Shown: piece by piece, positions 36,305 to 48,970 of the stretch
Layout: each line of letters starts with the position of its first letter
How positions within the stretch are numbered: position 1 is the first letter of the stretch
From: Lomentospora prolificans
Taxonomy: Eukaryota > Ascomycota > Sordariomycetes > Microascales > Microascaceae
Length of the DNA stretch: 64,000 bases
Reading direction: 5' to 3'
NCBI GenBank assembly: GCA_029532625.1
Contig: JARFXM010000011.1
Location: 1,488,001 to 1,552,000 of the forward strand
The notes under the pieces: generated by a model
Databases searched by the model: none
Told to the model about the DNA's origin: nothing
Seen by the model: only the letters and a program-made list of their open reading frames with translations
Program-made: the position numbers and the translations under genes

Positions 36305-37344
36305 TCATTCTTCCTCGCGCCAGGGCGCTTCATCAAGGGAAAAGCGATCCGCCTCATCGATTTCTTGGACAGGGTATCCCTGGCTGAAAAGTGGACTTAC
36401 ACAACCACCACCCACGCTGGGTGGTGGCCTTGAGAAAGTCATGTCAGTTTCGTAATGGGCACTTTTTCTTGCTATTATTGGACTTTCGCTGCCCGGCACA
36501 ATACTGTCCTTTTTTTTTTTCGGGTGATGGCTCGACATGGAAGATGAAACCCAATACCTACTATTACCCCCGTGACACGCAGGGAAGTGGATATGAAGGG
36601 GCAAAGGGAAGAAAACATAAGCAGGTGGCATGGGTAATCAACAGAATCATTATTTGAATCCGGAGTTCCGATTTGTGGCTTGCCCTGGAATAAAAGAGCA
36701 ATGTGCGGTGTGCACGAGCAGATGAGTAAGATGAAGGGCCCTCTCACTTGAAGCTCAAGCGGTGTAGAGCAGATGGCGGGGACATTGTCCGAATCCCAAG
36801 ATGAATTGACGTGCGTGATAGAGGTGGTCCTTGACGAGGGCTCGCGGGCCGAGGCCGGGACAGGACGCGAGTTCGCCACACCGCCACGCGGAAGGGGGCG
36901 TGAAGCTGAGGTTCCTGGTATACGAGGCCAGAGGGGGGTAATGCCTCGTTGCGTAGGGCTTTCATCTTCGTATTTGGGCGGTGTCAAGCTTGGGGAAAGG
37001 CGATCTGAAGATAACATCGCCTTGTGATTCGTTGGAGTGTGGTTTTCAAGGGGAGATCGAATCTCGGGGCTAATAGTCTCCCTAGGTCCTGGCCGATGTA
37101 AAGAAGTCCCGGAACACAGAAAGCTAAGCTCATCTTCAGCTCCGGCCCGATCGTAGGCAGCACTCCCAGCCACTCCTCCCAGACCTGTGGGGAGTACAAG
37201 GTCCATCGCGTCCAGAGCTGAATCAAGTCCTTGTTTCGTCCCTCTCTGCTTCTCAAGGGTGCCTGTACCTGACCCTGTAGAGACCACATTATTGATCCGG
37301 CTCCAGTTCAATCTCAATGGCTGCTTCCGCATCACGACATCCAT
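36305..37344 (-). CDS. hypothetical protein, two exons
   Basis: Model: exon 1 37344-36748 (199 codons), exon 2 36379-36305. The GTGAGA donor follows a codon boundary and the acceptor TTTTCAGCCAG ends in phase 0. The joined product is about 223 aa and ends VQEIDEADRFSLDEAPWREEE. Residues 1-20 are basic (MDVVMRKQPLRLNWSRINNV). The middle is Ser/Pro/Arg-rich and probably disordered. The acidic C-terminus reads like genuine coding sequence, which is the main support. The 368-bp intron is long for this genome, so an additional exon may be missed. No family recognised. Confidence 0.42.
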
Positions 37345-38112
37345 ACATCATCGAGTCCTTCTCCCGCATATTGCCTCGTCTTCCCCTTACTCCTCTTTGC
37401 TTCCGTTGTTCTCCACTCTGCTTTCTTGCACAAATTCCACCGCGGGTTGCCACGGTTATCGAGGCTTCCCAGACTTTTTACTTATCCCTTCCCTCACCTT
37501 TTTCTTTTGGGGTAATTTTTTTTCTTGTCCTTTTTGCTAGCGAAGAGCTGAGGTGGGAGTTGGGAAAGCAAATATGAAAAGGAATAGTCATCCAAGGGAC
37601 ACCTTAGACAGAAGTTAGGAAGCAGCATGCATATCCTTTAGACTTATACCTCGTCAGGACAGAACACAACATAGTGACAGCTGGGTGTGGTTTCTTTACT
37701 TTTTCCTTCCCCTTGCCGGTTCTATGAGTAAACGCCGCCTGAGGCTAGATTCGATGCATTGACTCGCCTTGTGATGATGTGACGACTTCAATTGCACGGC
37801 AAAACGAAGGTTGTTTTTATTCCACTTACACCGGCGACTGAGTCAGACCTAGTAGATGTATTCTGCTTGTATATCCGTGGTGTTCGGCCACATATCCTAT
37901 CCTTTTGTAAATTGGATGTGGTCGTAGAGCCAAAGCAGTCCAAAACCCTTCATCCAAACGCATAAATCTGGGAAAAGAAAGGTGATATCGAAGACGAAGG
38001 TAGAATTGACCTGATCAGGAAAAAGGCTTATCATTTCCGTAGGGATAGGTTTGCCATGTGTGTACGATGCCGGTCACTCTTCCCGCGACCCACCTCCTCC
38101 GTAGGTGGAATA
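37345..38112. other. intergenic, promoter side of the hypothetical gene
   Basis: CT-rich sequence at 37380-37540 precedes the hypothetical gene's start on the minus strand. The remainder shows nothing recognisable. Confidence 0.4.
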
Positions 38113-39725
38113 TCAGTCGACTGAGTCCGTCGTGAAGGTTTGGCTTCTGACAGTTCCCCTGTAGCCACAAGGCTTCCATTCCATCTTTTCCTCATCCAAC
38201 AAGTTAGACATCCAGTTTAGGTCTGCACCCGAGGGCTTCGGAACCAAGTTACGGGTTACAAGCGTGATACAGCGCTCCAAGGCGACGTGTGTCATGCACC
38301 TCGCCAATATATAATAGTTTGATAGTCCCACCGTTAGATAATCACTGCTCGTCAACAGCCTTCTAAAGCTCAGTCTCGAGATAGTTTGACCCGGTGTGCA
38401 GGGCCTCAAGGAGAACAAGCTGTGCCTACAGTGTTGGAATCATGTGATACCCGGGCCTTCGCGGCCAAGGAATAAAGAGGCAGGACTTACAGAGGCCCCT
38501 TACCCGTCCGTGTGTATTCTCCCAATGCAGTGCGTAATCATCCTAATAATCGCTTTTACCGATGGGTCCAAGCAATTGTGAATCATCTCGCCCGTAAACC
38601 GGAAAAGTCCTTGTGAAACCGGGCGACCCGTTGGACATGGCAACAAAGCGAGGCGCTCCTGGGTCACCCAGACGATCAAGGCCAAACATGGCGCTGTTCA
38701 GGTAAAGTGGTGTAATTGCCACATAGTGAGGGATGATCTTAACACACCGCAGCAGTTCATTCCTGGTGAGAATATCCGTCAGCCAGATCCACTCCCTTCG
38801 ATCCTTGAAAGCCAGGGACAGGGTCGTATACCGTGTCAAAGCTCTGAGCAAGTGAGGATGTAAGAATCTGGGAATCTTCATATTCTTGCCTCAACAGCTG
38901 CGTGACATACAGATTCGCTGACAGCCGGGTCGCTGGAATGTTCCCAGTTGCATCCAGTAAATCCATTCCCGCCAATCTCATCTCGCCAAAAGAGAGGGTT
39001 GGGATCATCGATATGGAAGTACGACGCGTCAGTCAGCGAGGATTCATTCTTTCGAGGAAGCGGAGACATCTTCCTGAGCAGCCTCTTCGTTCCTGGCATT
39101 GACGATGGCGTTTCTGCCATCTCTCCTTGTTTTTGGCTGATTGGTAAAAGATTAGTGGCCGAAAGCAGTCTGAGAGATACCAGGAAAATAGCATATATTG
39201 CACAGGACCGCTGTCTGCCTGACACATTCCGTTACGGCCATAGTATCCGACACATCAACGCGGTCCGCAATAGCTACGGACGGGGGTTGCTGCGCCTCTA
39301 GGTGCGAATGACTAGCCAGAAATTGTAGTCCAGCCGCGAGTTGACCCTTCAGGAGGACGTCGAACTTCGGGCTCATCCCTTGGGGTAAGGCACCCGCGTC
39401 CGGGGCCTCGTTGCGCGGACTCAAATTCATGTCATCATCACCGTTGTTTAGAATTGTCTGTAAACTCTTCGGCTCGGAACATATTGAGAGAGTTAGTGGA
39501 CTTAGGCGAGGTTGGTCGACGAGATCTATGAAGTGGCACCGGTTGACTTGGCTCAACGCTGCTCAGCTTAGGACTTCGGGTATCATTGAAGGAGGCTGAG
39601 GGTGGGGTGGAGGTATTTCGTTCTGAATGGACCAGCTCAAAAACTCTCGACGCTGATGTCTTGATTTCTAGCAGTGGGAGGCCGGAAGACGTGACTAACT
39701 CTTTTCTCGTGTCAGACTGTTCCAC
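38113..39725 (-). pseudogene. decayed coding sequence, family not recognised
   Basis: A series of minus-strand frames with coding-like composition overlap and switch phase: 39725-39438, 39556-39152, 39225-38878, 39008-38757, 38881-38543 and 38418-38113. Examples of protein-like segments are SYFHIDDPNPLFWRDEIGG and RREWIWLTDILTRNELLRC. No single frame or simple set of introns joins them. They lie directly downstream of the broken STAND-type gene on the same strand and may be its far C-terminal part or a second decayed gene. Confidence 0.35.
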
Positions 39726-39798
39726 GCTGACCCCTCTCTTCTCATCCTGCTCCGTGGTCTAGGCGCCGCTCCTTGGCTCTGGGGGAATTAGTGAGGAT

Positions 39799-41636
39799 TC
39801 AATGGCCGGATGCGCAACCGGGCCGCGCTCTCTTGTAGTAATCCTTGTAAAGTGGCGATTCTTCGGGAGCAGTCGCCTCGGAGATGATCATATTGAGGTT
39901 TTTCTGAGATATCTCATCGACTGGTCTTTGACAATTGAGAATATAGTTCACGGGAATGATGAACGAGTTACTTTCTGCCTGGGCATGATCACGGGTCCAA
40001 CTAAGTAATAGAGTGACGCACAGCTTTGGCTTCGAGCGAGGCACCCTTCTTTTCGCAGATGATTGCGAAGTAAGCCAAAGAGTGGTAATATTCGGTAATT
40101 TCCGGCCCAAATCTTCCTCCCCGCCTGTAACACGATCTTACAGACGGAATAAGCCTCATCAAACCGCGATGCGTGAATATGAGTACGGAAAACGGCTTGA
40201 AGCTCGTAGATGAGATAGCGCTCAAGGGATTTAGACTTAAGAAGTGCATCTAACATGATGACTGCAATAGTCCTATCTCCATTCGCCGGTGGAACGCTCA
40301 ACAGACCTCCGTAAACATTCTTCTGCTTTGGCATAGTTCTTGGCGACGAAGCTCTAGTCAGCGAGTTCTTCGAGATTTCTGAGGAAGTCGAACTCGACGT
40401 CCGACTCCATAGACGACGACTTAGCATTGTCGTTGAGGCGGTTGGCGGAACCATACGGTATCATACGAGGGTGTTGCACGGAGACAGGTGCGACGTCTTC
40501 TTCCGTATCTGAGACGGTAATGGTCGTCGAGGCATACGTTTGAGTGCTAAAGTCCTACCTCCATAAGTACTGCCTTCATCAGCCATGGTGTCTCCAGACA
40601 CAGATTCAGGGATGGTAACCAGGTCACCCCAACGCCCGGTCTGCTCCCTTTTGTCGTCACTAAGCTCCATACCTAACCCGCTTCCTTGCCACGCGGACGA
40701 TCTCACACTCGCCCCGTTGCTTGTTGCATAGTGGAATCTCGTGGTGGCTTTCGCGAGTCACTCAAGATTTCGACACTGTCGCGTTGTGAATGGGTTAACA
40801 GATTTGCACAGCTCCTCTTCCTGCTCGCCTCCGTTCTCTTGGTTGTCCTTCTAGAGCTTTCGACTAGTGGCCTCAACAGCCTTAGTAATAAGTCCCCTAA
40901 GATTCGCATTTCTTGGAAGAGGCTATCCTGGTTGGCATTGGCGCGGAAGGTTAAGAGGCTGGTGGAGGCCAACGACGAACAGTAAGTACTCCATGCTCTT
41001 CTCGGAGGGCTAAAGAGAATGCTCCGATCCCAGATCGCTCACACATTCACAACCGCGAGGGCTGTCTGCATCGTTCAATTACACTTGTATATTTTGTCAG
41101 CGAACTCCTTAATCTCGTCGCTGCGAAGCTGGTACCGAAAGTGAAGACTCGGTCTCTTCAACGACTCGACAATGCTCTTCGCCTCATTTTCATAGGTGCT
41201 CGTGAGTCGCATTACCACCTGACGTAGCTGATCAATAATAGCCTTACAGTCGACGAGGGCATTGGGGATCTGTTGCCATATGTGCTCGTCGAGATTGGCA
41301 GTGATTAACGCATTATAACTACATTGATGATAGTCTTTTCGATGGAAGCCAGGAGATTTGCTAAGGGAGTGAATTCTTCTGATAGATTTACGACTTTAGT
41401 ATCAATGGCCTTGGTATTATTGACGAGGTTGGAAAGGCAGAGGGAGCGCTTCGACCCATTGTCAACAGCTCCGCATAAAGCATTGACTCAAGCTCATTGT
41501 AGCCCGCGCCTTTGCGATGTGAAGGGTTGATGTGTCCGTTGAGGCTGGCGCTGAAGGCGTGGGTTCGTGGCAGACTTCCGGTGGCTGCAGTTCCCACCAA
41601 CGAGGCCGCACCGGCTGCGATCGATAGAGGGTCCAT
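39799..41636 (-). pseudogene. broken STAND N-terminal-domain/TPR-like gene
   Basis: Reading the minus strand from 41636, the start MDPLSIAAGAASLVGTAA is the hallmark of the fungal N-terminal domain found on STAND/NLR-like and ankyrin proteins. The same domain continues in other phases: LSNLVNNTKAIDTKVVNLSE (about 41440-41380), then LDEHIWQQIPNALVDCKAII (about 41300-41240) and LRSDEIKEFADKIYKCN, followed by a TGA and then TMQTALAVVNV. Further down, LEELAD-stop-SFVAKNYAKAEECLRRSVERS and RFDEAYSVCKIVLQAGRK are TPR-like. At least two frameshifts and several in-frame stops disable it. One TGA falls where an Arg (CGA) would fit, a C-to-T change as repeat-induced mutation makes. A functional copy would be an intracellular signalling or allorecognition-type receptor; this copy cannot make one. 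Confidence 0.6.
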
Positions 41637-41972
41637 GGGGAGGACAACGACGGTGTCTTCAGCCTTTGAAACAAACGGCGTGCGGTGGCAGGCAAGGATT
41701 TCACGCGAGGAACAAGGCGAGCGACGTTAGGGAGCATGTAGGAAAGGTCGCTGCACACTCTCGCGCCTCCAAACGAGTGGAAGCTAGGGTGTTCTAGGAA
41801 GAGAGAGGTAAATGTCCCAAGCACGGTCACCCATGGCTAAGAGAACGCTCGAAGTCGAGCTGTGCGGTTATCAGTGTAGTGCTCGTCAGCTTCCCCACAT
41901 GACTTCGCAGAAAGTGGCGGGTCTGAACTTGTTAGCGCAGGCGCACGGATCAACATCAATTTAAGCCTGGCC

Positions 41973-42328
41973 ATGAGCTCGATCAATGCGCCAGGAGCTG
42001 CCCAGGCGGTCTCGAGACTATGGCCAGCGACCGCCTCCAGCGTCGCCCTTTACCGTTCGCCTTCAGCAATGAGGCTCTTGGCAGAAGGTAAGGCGAAGCG
42101 GATTCGCCCTAGCCGGCTGTATACGAATAGATCAGGTTTGGGGCTAACTGGGCAGCTGAAGCTGATTCGCCTTGCCGCGGAGGGTAGCGGGCCACGCAAG
42201 CACGTCAGTGAGAGTAACGGCCACCTGCGCAAGCAGAGCACCGAGTCGCCGCAGCTCGCGAATGCGATCAAGCCACTTCCATACTGTTGAGGCCTTTCCG
42301 CAGACAGCCAAACTAATGCCTTGTTCAA
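41973..42328 (-). pseudogene. small coding-like remnant upstream of SLA2
   Basis: On the minus strand two blocks with coding character lie on either side of a stop codon: KPDLFVYSRLGRIRFALPSA and HSLETAWAAPGALIELMARL. The block may be part of the decayed material to its left or of another lost gene. No family recognised. Confidence 0.25.
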
Positions 42329-42695
42329 AAGGGCGGTAGTCGCAGGTTACTCTCACATCAGACCCGCCAGCAAGCTGAATGGTGGATTAAAGGTTTATGG
42401 ATCCAAGTAAATTACATACCAATACCTTTTAGAGTCGTCCATATTATCTCGGCCATGTTTCTAACGTGGCGTGCAGGGGCCGCGTGGAGATCACGTGATG
42501 ATCGGCCTCAACTAGCGATCAAAGCTGCAGCCTGGGTCGAATGAAACCAAGCTTCGCTTCGTCCACGATGCCATACGTCAGCTATTAATGGATTTGAGGG
42601 CGCATTGGCTGGTGGTTTAATAAATCCCCTATTCATATTGTCTGGATATTTTCCCCAACCTACGAAGCTGCTAATCGGCAGCTGCGAGAGTCAAC

Positions 42696-45600
42696 ATGTC
42701 CGTCACAACACATACAAAGTACGTTGGCTTTCTCCCCTGGATCACCCACCAAGCAATCAGTCCCTCTTGGTCCTCCCACTCCTCGTGTATCACTGGTGCC
42801 CAACATCTAACATGAGTTTGACCTTTTCTGCAGGACCGATCAGGATCTCAACATTAGCATCAAAAAGGCGACAAATCCGGAGGAAACGGCTCCCAAGCGC
42901 AAACATGTACGAAGCTGTATCGTGTATACCTGGGACCACAGGTCCTCGCATGCCTTCTGGTCCGGCATGAAGGTGTATGTTGTTGCCCTGTCTTCCGCAT
43001 TCTCCGTGAGCTTCCATTCGGCTAGGATGGGCCGAAGCTAATCTATTTGATCTCCGTTGCAGTCAACCAATTCTCGCCGATGAAGTTCAGACGTTTAAGG
43101 CTCTTATCACTGTTCACAAGGTCCTTCAAGAAGGCCACCCAAACACCCTAAAAGAGGCAATGGCGAATCGCGGCTGGCTCGACAGCCTCAACAGAGGAGT
43201 CTCTGGAGACGGTGTTCGGGGATACGGCCAGCTCATCCGCGACTATGTGAACTACCTGCTCGCCAAGCTCTCCTTCCACCGTCAACATCCCGAGTTCAAC
43301 GGCACGTTCGAGTACGAGGAGTACCTCAGTCTCAAGGCAATTAATGATCCCAATGAGGGCTATGAAACGATCACCGACCTCATGACGTTGCAGGATAGGA
43401 TCGACCAATTCCAAAAACTCATTTTTTCGCACTTTCGCCATGTAGGGAACAATGAGTGCCGCATCTCAGCGTTGGTACCTTTGGTGCAGGAAAGCTATGG
43501 GATCTACAAGTTCATTACTAGCATGCTGAGGGCTATGCACTCTTGTAAGTGACCCAAAGCCTACAAGATTACCGCGCCTTACTGCACCACCCGTTTTTGG
43601 CTCCTATCTAACAAGTGACCGCAGCTACCGGCGACGAAGAAGCCCTAGAACCCCTGCGCGAGCGATATGGCGCGCAGCATTACCGCCTTGTCAAGTTTTA
43701 CTACGAATGCTCGAATCTCCGATACCTGACCAGTCTCATCAGCATCCCTAAACTTCCACAAGATCCCCCCAACCTCCTCGCTGTTGACGACGAGGCCCCC
43801 GCCCTTCCCGCGCGACCGAAACAAGAGATTGAGCGAGCGCCTTCGCCGACCCCGGCACCAAAAGATGACGCCCCGGATGAGATTAATGAGTTTTGGAAGA
43901 ATGAGCTGGATCGTCAGAACCGCGAATACGAGGAGCAACAACGTATTCTTCAGGAGAAGCAGCAACAGGCCCTTCTCGCTCAGCAACAAGCTCAGCTCCA
44001 GGCCCAGCGTGACTTCGAGGACCAACAACGAAAGTTGGCTGAGCAACAGCGTCTAGAGCAAGAGCGCCTTCTCGCGCAGCAGGCGCAATGGCAAACGCAG
44101 GGCCGGCTGGCTGAGCTCGAGCGGGAAAATCTCAATGCTAGGGCACAATATGAGCGCGATCAGCTCATGCTTCAACAATACGACCAGCGTGTAAAGGCTC
44201 TCGAAAGCGAGCTCCAGTCCTTACAGGCCAATTATGGTCAGCAAATCACTAGCAAGGACGAGCAGATCCGCGCTCTCCAGGAACAGGTCAATACTTGGAG
44301 ATCTAAGTATGAGGCTCTCGCCAAGCTATACTCTCAGCTTCGCCACGAACATCTCGACCTTCTGCAAAAGTTCAAGGTGGTGCAACTCAAGGCTGCCAGT
44401 GCCCAAGAGGCCATTGACAAGCGTGAAAAGCTGGAGCGTGAAATCAAGACCAAAAACCTTGAGCTCGCGGACATGATCCGCGAGCGTGACCGTGCACTAC
44501 ACGAGAAGGACCGTCTCAGCGGTTCGAACAAGGACGAGGTGGAGAAACTCAAGCGTGAGTTACGCATGGCTCTCGATCGCGCCGACAACCTAGAGCGCGC
44601 CAAAGGCAACGAGCTCTCGGCCATGCTGTCCAAGTACAACCGTGAGGTCGCCGACCTTGAGGAGGCTCTCCGTAACAAGTCACGCGCCCTCGAGGACGCG
44701 CAAAACAAGATGCGCGACGGCAGCTCGGACCTCGAGCAACTACTACGCGAAAAGGAGGAAGAACTCGAGGTATACAAGGCTGGCATGGACCAGACTCTCA
44801 TCGAGCTCAACGAGCTCAAGCAGAATCACGGCGAGACCGACCATGCTCTCGATGGTGAGATTGATGCGATCATCCTCGCCAACCTTGACAAGATCAATGA
44901 CATCATCGACTCGGTGCTACAGTCCGCTGTTGTAAGAGTAGACGAGGCCCTCTACGAGCTGGACTCTACCATGCAGGCAGGTAACCAGAACGCCTCGCCG
45001 ACCTTTGTACTGTCGCAGATCGAAAAAGCCTCGGCGAGCGCCATGGAGTTTGCCACGGCCTTTAACAACTTTATCGCTGACGGTCCGAATGCCACCCACG
45101 GAGAACTCATCAAGGGCATTAACATCTTTGCGGGCTCCATCGCCGACGTGTGCAGCAACACCAAGGGCATTCTCCGTCTTGCTTCTAGTGACAAGCAAGG
45201 TGACAATCTCATGGCTGGCGCGCGCCAGTCTGCGCAGGCGACGGTCCGATTCTTCCGCTCGGTGCAGAGCTTCCGCCTGGATGGCATGGACCCGATCCAA
45301 AAGACCGACGTCGTTATCAACAACAATAACGATGTTCAGATGAACCTACAGAAGTTGAACAAGCTCGTCGAGACTTTTGCGCCTACGTTTGGCAAGCTCG
45401 TTGGCAAGGGGGATCTCGGAGACCTCGTCGACTCGGAGCTTTCCAAGGCGGCCGACGCGATCGCTGCGGCGGCGGCGCGCCTCGCAAAACTCCGAAACAA
45501 ACCGCGTGATGGCTTTTCCACTTACGAGCTTAAAGTACACGACTCGATCCTGGACGCAGCGACGGCCATCACTACTGCCATCGGTCGCCTGATTAAGGCG

Positions 45601-46199
45601 GCTACGGTGACGCAGCAAGAGATTGTGCAGGCTGGCCGTGGCTCGTCGTCGCGGACGGCCTTCTACAAGAAGAACAACCGCTGGACACAGGGCCTCATCT
45701 CGGCGGCCAAGGCGGTAGCTTCGTCTACCAACACTCTAATTGAGACGGCAGACGGGGTTCTGTCGGGACGCAACAGCCCCGAGCAGCTCATCGTGGCATC
45801 CAACGATGTGGCTGCTTCTACGGCACAACTTGTAGCGGCTAGCCGTGTCAAGGCTGGCTTCATGAGCAAGAGCCAAGAAGAGCTGGAACAGGCCAGCAAA
45901 GCTGTCGGGGCTGCATGCAGGGCGCTCGTCAGGCAGGTGCAGGCCATCATCAAGGAGAGGAGCCAGGAGGACGAGGAGAAGATAGACTACAGCAAGCTCG
46001 GTGTCCACGAGTTCAAGGTGCGCGAGATGGAGCAACAGGTTAGTACTATTCTACGAACCCTTCTTTTGTCCTCCAGGAATCTCGGCAAAGACTAACGATA
46101 TGACACGTACAGGTCGAGATCCTACGACTCGAAAACGCCCTCTCGACAGCTCGAGTCCGGCTTGGCGAGATGCGCAAGATCTCATACCAGGAAGAGTAA
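42696..46199 (+). CDS. SLA2: SLA2/End4, endocytic actin-binding adaptor
   Basis: Five exons: 42696-42718, 42834-42974, 43063-43544, 43625-46038 and 46113-46199, giving 1048 aa, the usual Sla2 length. An N-terminal ANTH domain (about 10-290; SIKKATNPEETAPKRKHVRS, WSGMKVQPILADEVQTFKAL) binds PI(4,5)P2 and clathrin adaptors. A Gln/Glu-rich coiled coil follows (about 310-640). The C-terminal THATCH/I-LWEQ actin-binding module (about 800-1045) includes RWTQGLISAAKAVASSTNTL and LIVASNDVAASTAQLV. It links the endocytic coat to actin at the plasma membrane. SLA2 is one of the two classical markers bordering ascomycete MAT loci; here its 3' end faces MAT1-1-1. The exon 2 donor was placed at 42975 because it restores K-V-Q-P-I-L. 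Confidence 0.95.
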
Positions 46200-48805
46200 A
46201 CGGGGGAGTAGCAAGGATATGTAATATAGTTTGTTGATAATGTTGGTAGGCGAGAAGCAGCGGAAGAGAAAGAAGAGAAAGAAGAGAAGAAAAAGCAGGT
46301 GGAGGGGATGGGCATGGTTGGTTGGAATGGTGCCCAACTCGGACTACGTGTTGCGTGATGGCAGACGAAAAGCGCTGATGGTTTCTGGAGGAGCCAGACT
46401 CGGACTTCGGGCTTTTGTAGCTTGTAGCTGTATTAGCGAGTATTTGAACTACTTCGTAGGATAGTTCTTTTTCGTCGGCGAGTCTTCAGAATTCCCATTG
46501 CCCTCTGGCTGGCGTGATTTCGAGCGGAGACGGCTTCGGGTGTTTGCCCAGGGCTCCCAGGGATTGTCCAGTCCAGTCCAGCCTGGTCCGCATGTCCTGT
46601 AGAAAGAAGATTGTGCCTCCCTCCAGCCATCCCCTTCGGCCTCCCTTCTTCGCACCTCTCGTCGTTGGTTCGAACCAGCATCCTCCCTCCTTTCTGCCCT
46701 CTCCATATTCTTCTAATCACCACGTCCATATTTCTGTCGCTTTGAAATGCTTTCTCCCATCTGGCGTGATGAGGCTAGAACGTGTTCGGATCTCGTCCGC
46801 CCTTGGTCGTGTACACACACGCAGGGAGCAAACACGACGAGGCCCTCGCAAAAAAAAAAAAGAAAAAAACAATCCCAATCCCACAAAACGCGCGAAAGTG
46901 TTTTCCCGTCTTTCTGCAGGCCAGGTACATTGCGCATGGGTAATCAAGCAAGCCAAGGTTACCCATGCCATGGAACCCCCAAGGCTGTGGGAGATTTTTT
47001 GACGTTTGTCCTCAGCTAGTTAGCGTTGACGAGCGTAATAAATCTTATTAAAAGGAGAAAAAAATCACACCTGCCAGCGCACCGAGTTCTCCGTTCGGCG
47101 CGAGAGCTTTCTCATGCAAGAAACCAGGCAAACAATGCGGCACAGCGCGATGCAGAGGAGAGAACTAGCCCGCCTCTACGGTCCGGGTTTGGGGCGGGGC
47201 TTTCACAGAGGAGGCAACATAGAGCTGCTGGCGCTCATGGTGGTGGGCTGGTTGGTTGGGGATGCAGTTGCAGTTGGAGCAAACAAGTGGCTTTGGGGGG
47301 GGTGGGGAATGGGTGGATTGGACGCCACAAGGAAGGCGAGTGCCGAGGGAGGCGAGTGCCGGGGTAGGAGTGTTTGATGCTGGACTCTTTTTGGTGGAGG
47401 TTGCTGGCTTTGCTAGCTTTTGTGATATATCGATGGGTGGCAGGCATGGATGGGGCCGCTTTTGCTCTTACTTTGCGGAGTCGGTGGTGTTTGCGATCAA
47501 AGGAGTCGGTTCGATGCTGGGGCTGGAGTGGTGGGTTTGAAGCCGGCCACGCTTTTGGGACGGACGTTTTGTTTTCAATGCACTTAGGACGCTCGTGGAC
47601 CGGCTACGTCAAGCCAAATCTGCCCGGACTATGTATAGCTAAAGTAATGGATGGCAGTAGAGTCTCGATTCGACGGGCTCATGAGAGAGAGAGAGAGCGC
47701 GAAAAGACATTATTACCATGTCCCAAAAGTCATTGGATTTCTCCAGTCCGCCAACATTGAAGTCTGTCCCCACCAAATCCCGAGTCCCCGGTACAACTCT
47801 TCACGCCTCCAAACACCACCCCACCCCCGCTACACAACCCACTACACCCCCCATAATTCCACACTCCCGCAAGCCTCCGCCAAGTACCAGTAACATCCCG
47901 GTCGGCCCGTCCTGTCATCAATCCCAAATAATCCAGCATTGATCCCCCTCGTCCGATTGGCCAGCAGATGCGAGCCTAACTTGACGCACGACGAGGAAAA
48001 CACGAAAAAGAAAAGGAAAGGAAAGGAAAAGGATAAAAGCGAAGAAAGGTACCCTTGCGGAAAACGGGGAAACCCTCTTTTCCTAGACTTATATGGTGAT
48101 GTGATAATAGGCGGGAGGAGAGGTTTGTATCCCTTATGTATGTATCCCTTGTTGCTTGTTGCGTAGAGACAGGCACAGCCAGCTGTTGGAGCAAATTGAT
48201 ATTATTACTCGGCTGGCTGGCGCTATTTAATAGGTACACTGGGCTTCCTCTCTCCTTTCTTCATGAGGGAGGCTGGTTGAGCAAGGGAGAGAAGGTAGAG
48301 TCACCCCTATTTTGGGGTTGGAAATCCCGTTTCTCTTCGTTCAGTAGAATGTATGGTTTAATTCTCGATTCATTTGGAGCAGATGCAATCCGAGATCTAT
48401 GTACCGAGGTATGCCAGCACAAACCGCCTCCCCCATGCTGGTTAGCACCACTAACACAGGGCGCAATATGGGAGGAAGAGAATTACTTATTGCGTATGTA
48501 TGCATCATGTCCATGCTCTCATACAATCATGCCTTCATAAACGCATCCATCTCGCAGAGACCTTATCGTGCATGTATAGAAGATAGAAGCAAAGAAATAT
48601 TAAAGAAAAAACCCAGTCCCCTCCTGATCCGCTCATCATCTGTGCCTTGTATCATGACTCGTAAAACCGTCCACATCCGAGGTGAATGCTATAATGCGAT
48701 AGAAAACGGATATAAAAGGAGTAAAAAAGAATGTCAACCTGACCCATACCTTTGTGATATCATGACTACTAGCCAAGGCCGTTTTATCTCTGACGGTCAG
48801 TGGGC
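46200..48805. other. SLA2-MAT1-1-1 spacer
   Basis: 2.6 kb between the convergent SLA2 and MAT1-1-1 genes. I searched both strands by eye for a second MAT gene (HMG-box or PPF-type) and found none. It contains low-complexity stretches: an A-rich run near 46849, GA repeats near 47684 and C-rich sequence around 47790-47900. Short frames have no domain. Confidence 0.45.
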
Positions 48806-48970
48806 TTACTTATACATCCAGGTAGAGCACGAGTTAGCCCACGCCTTTTCGTCCTTCTTGGCCCACGATTCGATGGTGGCCAAGTCCTCGGCGCTTAGCT
48901 TGATGTTGGACTGAGTCTGGTCGGTAATGAAAGTCAATGCGTCCATGGATGTCTGAGTCTCGTTAGACTT
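48806..48970 (-). other. in-frame continuation of MAT1-1-1 beyond its TAG
   Basis: Directly after the TAG the same frame stays open for 54 codons to a TAA at 48806-48808. The sequence (KSNETQTSMDALTFITDQ..., LSAEDLATIESWAKKDEKAW) has coding character and lacks low complexity, unlike the spacer beyond it. I see no GTRNGT donor in the preceding 100 bp that would splice out the TAG. It could be the former C-terminus cut off by a CAG-to-TAG change, a read-through extension, or a sequence or assembly error at one base. Confidence 0.6.

Noticed and set aside
43645..45953. Long antisense frames inside SLA2
   Set aside because: Shadows of the Gln/Glu/Leu-rich SLA2 coding sequence in other frames; no domain.
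46660..46690. tRNA-like B box GGTTCGAACC
   Set aside because: No A box or acceptor/anticodon stems can be drawn around it.
47026..47540. Gly/Trp-rich frames in the SLA2-MAT spacer considered as a second MAT gene
   Set aside because: No HMG box, alpha box or PPF-type motif, and composition looks like G-rich spacer.
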